Notes under the pieces: generated by a model
Seen by the model: only the letters and a program-made list of their open reading frames with translations
Told to the model about the DNA's origin: nothing
Database searches by the model: none
Assembly (NCBI GenBank): GCA_027600665.1
Contig: JADGJL010001086.1
Span: forward strand, 1-10,305
Length of the DNA stretch: 10,305 nt
Reading direction: 5' to 3'
DNA from: Irineochytrium annulatum
Lineage: Eukaryota; Chytridiomycota; Chytridiomycetes; Chytridiales; Chytridiaceae
Translations under genes and position numbers: made by a program
Part shown: positions 6,141 through 10,305 of the stretch, piece after piece
Layout of the letters: each line of letters begins with the position of its first letter
Position numbering within the stretch: the stretch's first letter is position 1

Positions 6141-7543
6141 TCAAAGATCCATCTCGTCCCTCTTCCTGCGGTTCACCGGCGCGTCGATGGCGCTCACAGT
6201 AACCGTCTGTGTGACCGTCACGGTCGCGGTCGCCTGTATCGACGGACACGCCGACACCAGGAGCGTCATCGTCGTCCCCGCCCCACCCGCGGCCGCTGCC
6301 GGTGTCACCGCCGGTGCCGCCGGCGCCGCCGGAGCGGCAGGCGCTGCGATAAGAGCCGGCGCGGCGGCCGGGGCCGCGACGGGCGCCGCCGCCGCCGGTG
6401 CGTTGTCCGCGTAGTCGCACACGAACGCGGAAGGGTTGCACACGAGCCCTCCCGTGCAGGGTATGCTCACCCAGACGCCGTTGGCGCATTGGGCGAGGTT
6501 CTTGCCGTCGCAGCCGTAGGGCGTTGAGGTAGCAGAGCAGGGGGAGCCGGCGGTGACGTACCCAGAGCTTGAACTTGACAAGGTGGAGGCGGAGGAGGAG
6601 GATGAGGTAGAGGATTGCTGAGCGTTGCCGACGGCAATGGGCTTCGCGGCCGCCGGTGCGCTCTCGGGGCCAGAGTAGGAGTTCTTGGCGACGACGGTCA
6701 GGTCTGCGCAATTGTAGTATATCTCAGGCTGTTTTGCGAGCACGAGAAATAAGAGGACTGGATTGTTACGCTGAAAGAAAGTCCAAGAGTACCCACCGTG
6801 ACGCTCGCGGTCCAGTTCCACGACAGGACGGCGCTGCTGCCGACAACAAGATCGCTCGGTAAGGTGAAGACGGCAGAATGGGGTGAAGCGTCGACGGTCG
6901 AGATGCCGACGAAGCTGATGGGTTGGCCTAGCTGAACCCAAGGACCGGCGTCGCCGCCTTTGGGGGAGATTGAGACCGTCACCCAGCCCTGGTGAAGGGC
7001 AGCACCAGTCCAGAGACTATATATGACGTTAGTAGGGTGCATGAGTGGTGAAAATCGTGCATGCACTTTGTAGTGTACGCGCCATAGGAGTTGTAGTGTC
7101 GAATAGATATACTGCTCGCTCCGCCAGCTTGCCGTGCCCACATATCACCACATTGGTGCCCTCACACCAAGCCCAACAACTCACCCCATCTCCCACGAAA
7201 CAGTCAAACTCTGCCCCGGGTACACGGCCGTCGGCGACACCTTCGAATGCTCCTGTAGCAGCCCGCCGCAGGGCACCATGGCGCATGCCGAGTATCCCGC
7301 CGTGAAGACGGACGCCCTCAGGTTGATGGGATACCTCTGATGATCCGTGCTCGCTGAAAAAGTACGACGCGTCAAGGATTCACCCTCGAGTCGAAATTGC
7401 AAGAGAGACAGAGGAAGCACAAGAAACTCACGCATGCCAACGCCGTATCGCGACGGAGGGCTTGTCATGCTGCCGTGCCCCATCGCGGCGGGGACGAGGA
7501 GGCACAGGACGGCCCCAGCCGTTGTCGAGATAGCGGTCCTCAT
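6141..7543 (-). CDS. Secreted LPMO-like protein (AA11-like) with Cys-rich module
   Basis: Probable copper-dependent lytic polysaccharide monooxygenase, which cleaves chitin or other glycans outside the cell. Exons 7543-7432, 7353-7185, 7016-6797 and 6728-6141 give 362 aa. A signal peptide (1-22) should be cut to expose His23 (G|HGSMTSPPSR), the expected first ligand of the histidine brace. The candidate second ligand is His102 (LHQGW), and the axial Tyr lies in IYYNCADLTVV (Tyr171/172), a pattern seen in AA11-type enzymes. A Ser-rich linker (~205-223) leads to a six-Cys module (Cys231, 240, 248, 258, 264, 271) resembling small chitin-binding modules such as CBM19/X278. An Ala/Pro-rich stretch (277-318), a TVTVTQTVTVSA segment and a basic-acidic end (RRKRDEMDL) follow. 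Introns are 78, 168 and 68 nt; the 168-nt one has a perfect TACTAAC branch site. An alternative acceptor after GGCAAG (57-nt intron) keeps frame but yields unfamily-like sequence. Substrate and exact AA family are inferred. Confidence 0.8.
6277..6401 (-). repeat. Low-complexity GCC/CCG tract encoding Ala/Pro-rich segment
   Basis: About 125 bases made mostly of GCN and CCN codons encode residues ~277-318 of the LPMO-like protein, with repeated APA, AAPA and PAAPAAP units. It lies just after the six-Cys module. Such a tract is prone to length change and is likely a flexible, possibly O-glycosylated spacer. The reverse strand also reads as an Ala/Gly-rich frame, which I regard as a shadow. Confidence 0.75.
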
Positions 7544-8452
7544 TCTGCGGGGATGGATGACGCTTTCGGGGTCGGAGATGGCTACAGCTTCAACGGCAGC
7601 GCGGGTGGGCCGGTTCGAGGTGAGACGGTATATCGATGTTCTGCGCGGATCTTCGGCTTCCGCGGCTTCCGATGAAGCGTTTGATTGGCGATGGGGACAT
7701 TCCCAATCGAATGGAGGGCAATGAAGGCAGCGAGTTGCAGAGAGTGCGGGTCGGGACGTATATTCGGGCCGTGCTGCTATGACTAAGAGTTTGGGCTGAA
7801 GTTGTCATCAGCATTGTTTTACGTTGTTTCAGATAGAGGTAAACCTGCATATAAGCAAGCGTTTTGCAGAAACGGTAAAAAGCTTCAGCGATGAGCACCA
7901 GCTGCCTTTCACTTTCCCTCAGCCTCTGCTGGTGGCAGCTTCATCCGGATGGTTTCCCCCCTCCCCGCCGTTCCACCAGAGCTCGATGAATGAGTGAGGT
8001 CAACACAATGCACGTTAACGAAAAAACGGACGGGAATAAAGTAACAATTATTTCTTGATAATAATAAGTTGTAAGATCCCTCGAGTCGCAAGGTTCTCGA
8101 TTCCATCGCAAACTGTCAGCAAAACTTCGATCTCGCGATTTCCAACTTCACGAGCCAAACCACGATCTCGGTAATTAACGCCAGCTGACAGCCAGCCAGC
8201 CATCGACGCCTTCCTCCCCACCCACCTTCTCATCTCCGTGCGCCCCGACGACGGCGCCCGCCAGCATCATCGGCCTCCTCCACACGAGTAAAGCTGCTCT
8301 CGCGCGTGCCGGCATCCCTCGGCACCAGCACCGTCCTCGGGCCGCCGGCTTCCTCCGGCCCGACTCGACCTTCTCCTTCCGGCCGGGCGCCTGGTCGGTC
8401 CCAATCGCTCGCTTCTCCGCCTCCACGGCCTTGAGCCGCCAAGTTTCCCGTG
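7544..8452. other. Divergent promoter region and long ATG-poor leader
   Basis: No gene seen. The LPMO-like gene starts leftward at 7543 and the lipase gene rightward at 8572, so this region holds both promoters. About 7780-8065 is AT-richer, including the patch 8036-8071 with repeated ATAATAATAA, and may mark the core intergenic region. From about 8190 to 8450 the plus strand is C/T-rich, like a fungal transcribed leader, and I find no ATG on the plus strand between about 8010 and 8452. Several minus-strand frames are open across the C/T-rich part, but they have no family resemblance and run where promoter sequence is expected. Confidence 0.5.
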
Positions 8453-8527
8453 GTGAGCATTTCCCTGCAAAGTGGGACGATGTGCTCGCATGACCTCATG
8501 TCGTCTGTCGCTGACGTGTTTCTTCAG
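8453..8527 (+). other. Putative 5'UTR intron of the lipase gene
   Basis: A GTGAGC donor at 8453, a GCTGAC branch-like site at 8510-8515 and a pyrimidine-rich TTTCTTCAG acceptor ending at 8527 define a 75-nt intron of the same size and form as the coding introns of this window. All three plus-strand ATGs between the ATG-free leader and the lipase start (8480, 8490, 8498) fall inside it, so splicing would make ATG 8572 the first start codon on the message. Confidence 0.5.
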
Positions 8528-8571
8528 CCAGCTCCCCTTTCCAAGTCCTGCACCCCCCCATAACATACGGC

Positions 8572-10305
8572 ATGTCCCTCCCCGCACGTCAGCGCTCCCT
8601 CCGCAAGAAGAGATCTGACGCGGCCATGCCCAGACGGGCGTCCCACTCGCAGGCGCCGAGGCTGCCCAAGACCTTCAAGGTCGCACCTCAATCCGACCTG
8701 TGGCCCGTACCCCCTTCCAACGTCCTGCCATTCACCCAGATCTTCGCACACGTCGCCAGCACGTCCATCATGGTCCTCCTGGTCCTGTTCTCATACTACG
8801 AAGACCTGTCACGTTGGACGCGGCGAAAGTTGGGACTATCCCCCGTCGCCCAACCTCACGTCCTCCCCGATTCCACTCCTTTAACCTCAGACGCGCAACA
8901 CCCGGCGGATTTGCATCGCCCGCACCCACGTCCCTCACGTCCGGCGACGCCGCGCGACATGGACTCGGACGAAGGCGCCAGCTCATCCACGACGGCCTTC
9001 AACGACACGTCCTCCGACGCCTCCTCCTCCCTCGACGACTCGCCGCGTTCACCACCGCGCCCGCGCCGCCCCTCCCGCCGCAGCTTCACCCTCCCCTCGC
9101 ACGACTCGTCCCTCTTCTATTCGACGCGCCGCACGACGATGCACGTGGGCGATTACTGCTCGCATGCCGGGTACAGCTGCGACACGTTCGAGACCATTAC
9201 GGAGGATGGGTTTGTGCTGTTCGCGCACAGGGTCGGGAAGCAGGGTGGCGGAGGGGTTCATGGGAGCAAGGGGCCGGTCATATTGATGCATGGGTTGTTC
9301 CAGTCGAGTGGAGTTTGGGTCACGAGTGGGATGGATTCGCTGGCGTTCTTTTTGGTGGATCAGGGGTACGATGTTTGGATGGGGAACGTGAGTGCCTACG
9401 ATTCGTTGTTTTCGGGTGTGCGTACGTATGCTTAGCGTAATATTTTTTTGTTTAGAACCGGACTTCGATCGAGCAACACGCCGTCCTGAAGCCCAGCGAC
9501 GCGAAATTCTGGGACTGGAGCCTCGACGAGCTGGCGCGGTACGACTTCCCCGCCATTGTGGACCTCGTTCGACGGGAGACAAAGTACGACAAGGTCGCCT
9601 TCGTCGGGCACTCGCAGGGGAACGCCCAGGCGTTTTTGTCGATGCAGCAGAACCCGGCAGTCTGCTCGAAGCTGTCCATCTTCGTCGCGCTCGCGCCGGC
9701 CGTGTACATCGGTTCCCTTCTTGAGACATTCCCCGTCTGCCTGCTGATGGAGTGCCCGGCCAGCCTCTTCCGGCGCCTGTTCGGCGTTAAGGCTTTCTTA
9801 CCCATCATGAGCGTCGTCCAGGTGTACTTCCCGCCTTATATCTTCGCCGCATTGGCGTACCACATGTTTCACTACCTCTTCGGATGGTTCGTGCTCCTTC
9901 CCCTGCCCCCTCCCCCATTATCTAAACTTTGTGTCGACAAAAAAAACAAACCAGGACGGACACGAACTGGGATCCCCGGAACAAGTCCTCCTACTTCCAG
10001 TTCACGCCCCGCCCGCAATCGTCTAAGGCCCTCCATCACTGGGCCCAGATGGGTAAAGCCGGCGTCATAGGCGCCTTCCACTCCTCCCCCGTACCCACCC
10101 GCACGCCCGACGCCGGCGGCGTGCCGCGCGAGTACGACGTCTCGTGCGTCCGATGCCCGCTGGTGATCTACTACGGCAGCCGGGACACGATCGTGGATGG
10201 GCCGAAGCTGCATGCGGCTTGTGAGGGGAAGGCGGGCGCGGGGGAGGTGAAGCTTGTCGGGGCGCATGAGATTGAGGGGTATGAGCATATGGACCCGCTT
10301 TGGGG
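8572..10305 (+). CDS. Membrane-anchored acid-lipase/steryl ester hydrolase-type protein (3' partial)
   Basis: Alpha/beta hydrolase of the lysosomal acid lipase/Tgl1-Yeh1-Yeh2 group, which hydrolyses steryl esters or acylglycerols, typically at lipid droplets or membranes. Exons 8572-9387, 9456-9886 and 9955 onward give at least 532 codons; the gene runs off the window. One membrane segment lies at residues ~51-76 after a basic N-terminus. A Ser/Asp/Pro-rich disordered stretch (~95-178) precedes the family's lid/N-domain sequence (SHAGYSCDTFETITEDGF). Catalytic features: oxyanion HG at 240-241 (LMHGLFQSSG), nucleophile elbow GHSQG with Ser325, Asp493 in YYGSRDTIVDG, and His527 in GYEHMDPLWG. 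DVWMGN|NR is restored across intron 1, and FGW|TDTNWDPRNKSSYF across intron 2; both introns are 68 nt. The second donor is an unusual GTTCGT. The triad is complete, so an active enzyme is likely; sterol ester versus triglyceride preference cannot be told from sequence. Confidence 0.9.

Noticed and set aside
8230..8587. Overlapping minus-strand frames of 80-106 codons in the lipase leader
   Set aside because: They are Arg/Gly-rich readings of C/T-rich leader DNA, overlap each other in different frames and match no known protein pattern.
9049..9729. Minus-strand frame of about 226 codons
   Set aside because: It is antisense to the lipase exons, including the GHSQG coding region, and spans the confirmed-looking intron. 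It is a shadow.

Overview
The window looks like compact nuclear DNA of a fungus. Genes are spliced by short introns (about 60-80 nt, mostly with GTGAGT/GTAAGT-type donors), coding parts are GC-rich, and the gene set is eukaryotic: an F-box/LRR-like protein, the mitochondrial assembly factor Pet117, a MADS-box factor, a secreted LPMO-like protein and a steryl-ester-hydrolase-type lipase. The MADS protein is strikingly close to animal MEF2 across its whole MADS+MEF2 region. This makes me favour an early-diverging (chytrid- or Mucoromycota-like) fungus over an ascomycete; a basidiomycete is possible. The taxonomic guess is inference.

Layout, left to right. 1-437: no confident gene; perhaps the 3' tail of a gene entering from the left, plus a poly(A)-like signal for the next gene. 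438-2036 (-): intronless F-box/LRR-like gene. 2037-2381: short intergenic stretch. 2382-2669 (-): PET117 with one 60-nt intron. 2696-3580 (+): unrecognised coiled-coil-type protein, divergent from PET117 with only 26 bp between the two start codons. 3577-4089 (+): Ala/Gly-rich reading frame whose ATG overlaps the preceding stop (ATGA). 4090-4470: AT-rich tail-to-tail spacer. 4471-5641 (-): six-exon MEF2-like MADS gene, 210 aa. 5642-6140: MADS upstream region. 6141-7543 (-): four-exon secreted LPMO-like protein (362 aa) with a six-cysteine module and an Ala/Pro-rich tail. 7544-8571: divergent promoter region with a probable 5'UTR intron. 8572 to the window end (+): membrane-anchored acid-lipase-type hydrolase, three exons, cut off by the window edge.

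The genes do not form a pathway or a recognisable cluster; the window reads as ordinary fungal gene neighbourhood. No tRNA, rRNA, CRISPR array or transposon was seen. The points most worth checking are the ancient-looking intron position in the MEF2-like gene, the ATGA-coupled reading frames at 3577-3580, the almost spacer-less PET117 divergent pair, and several splice events with in-frame alternative outcomes.
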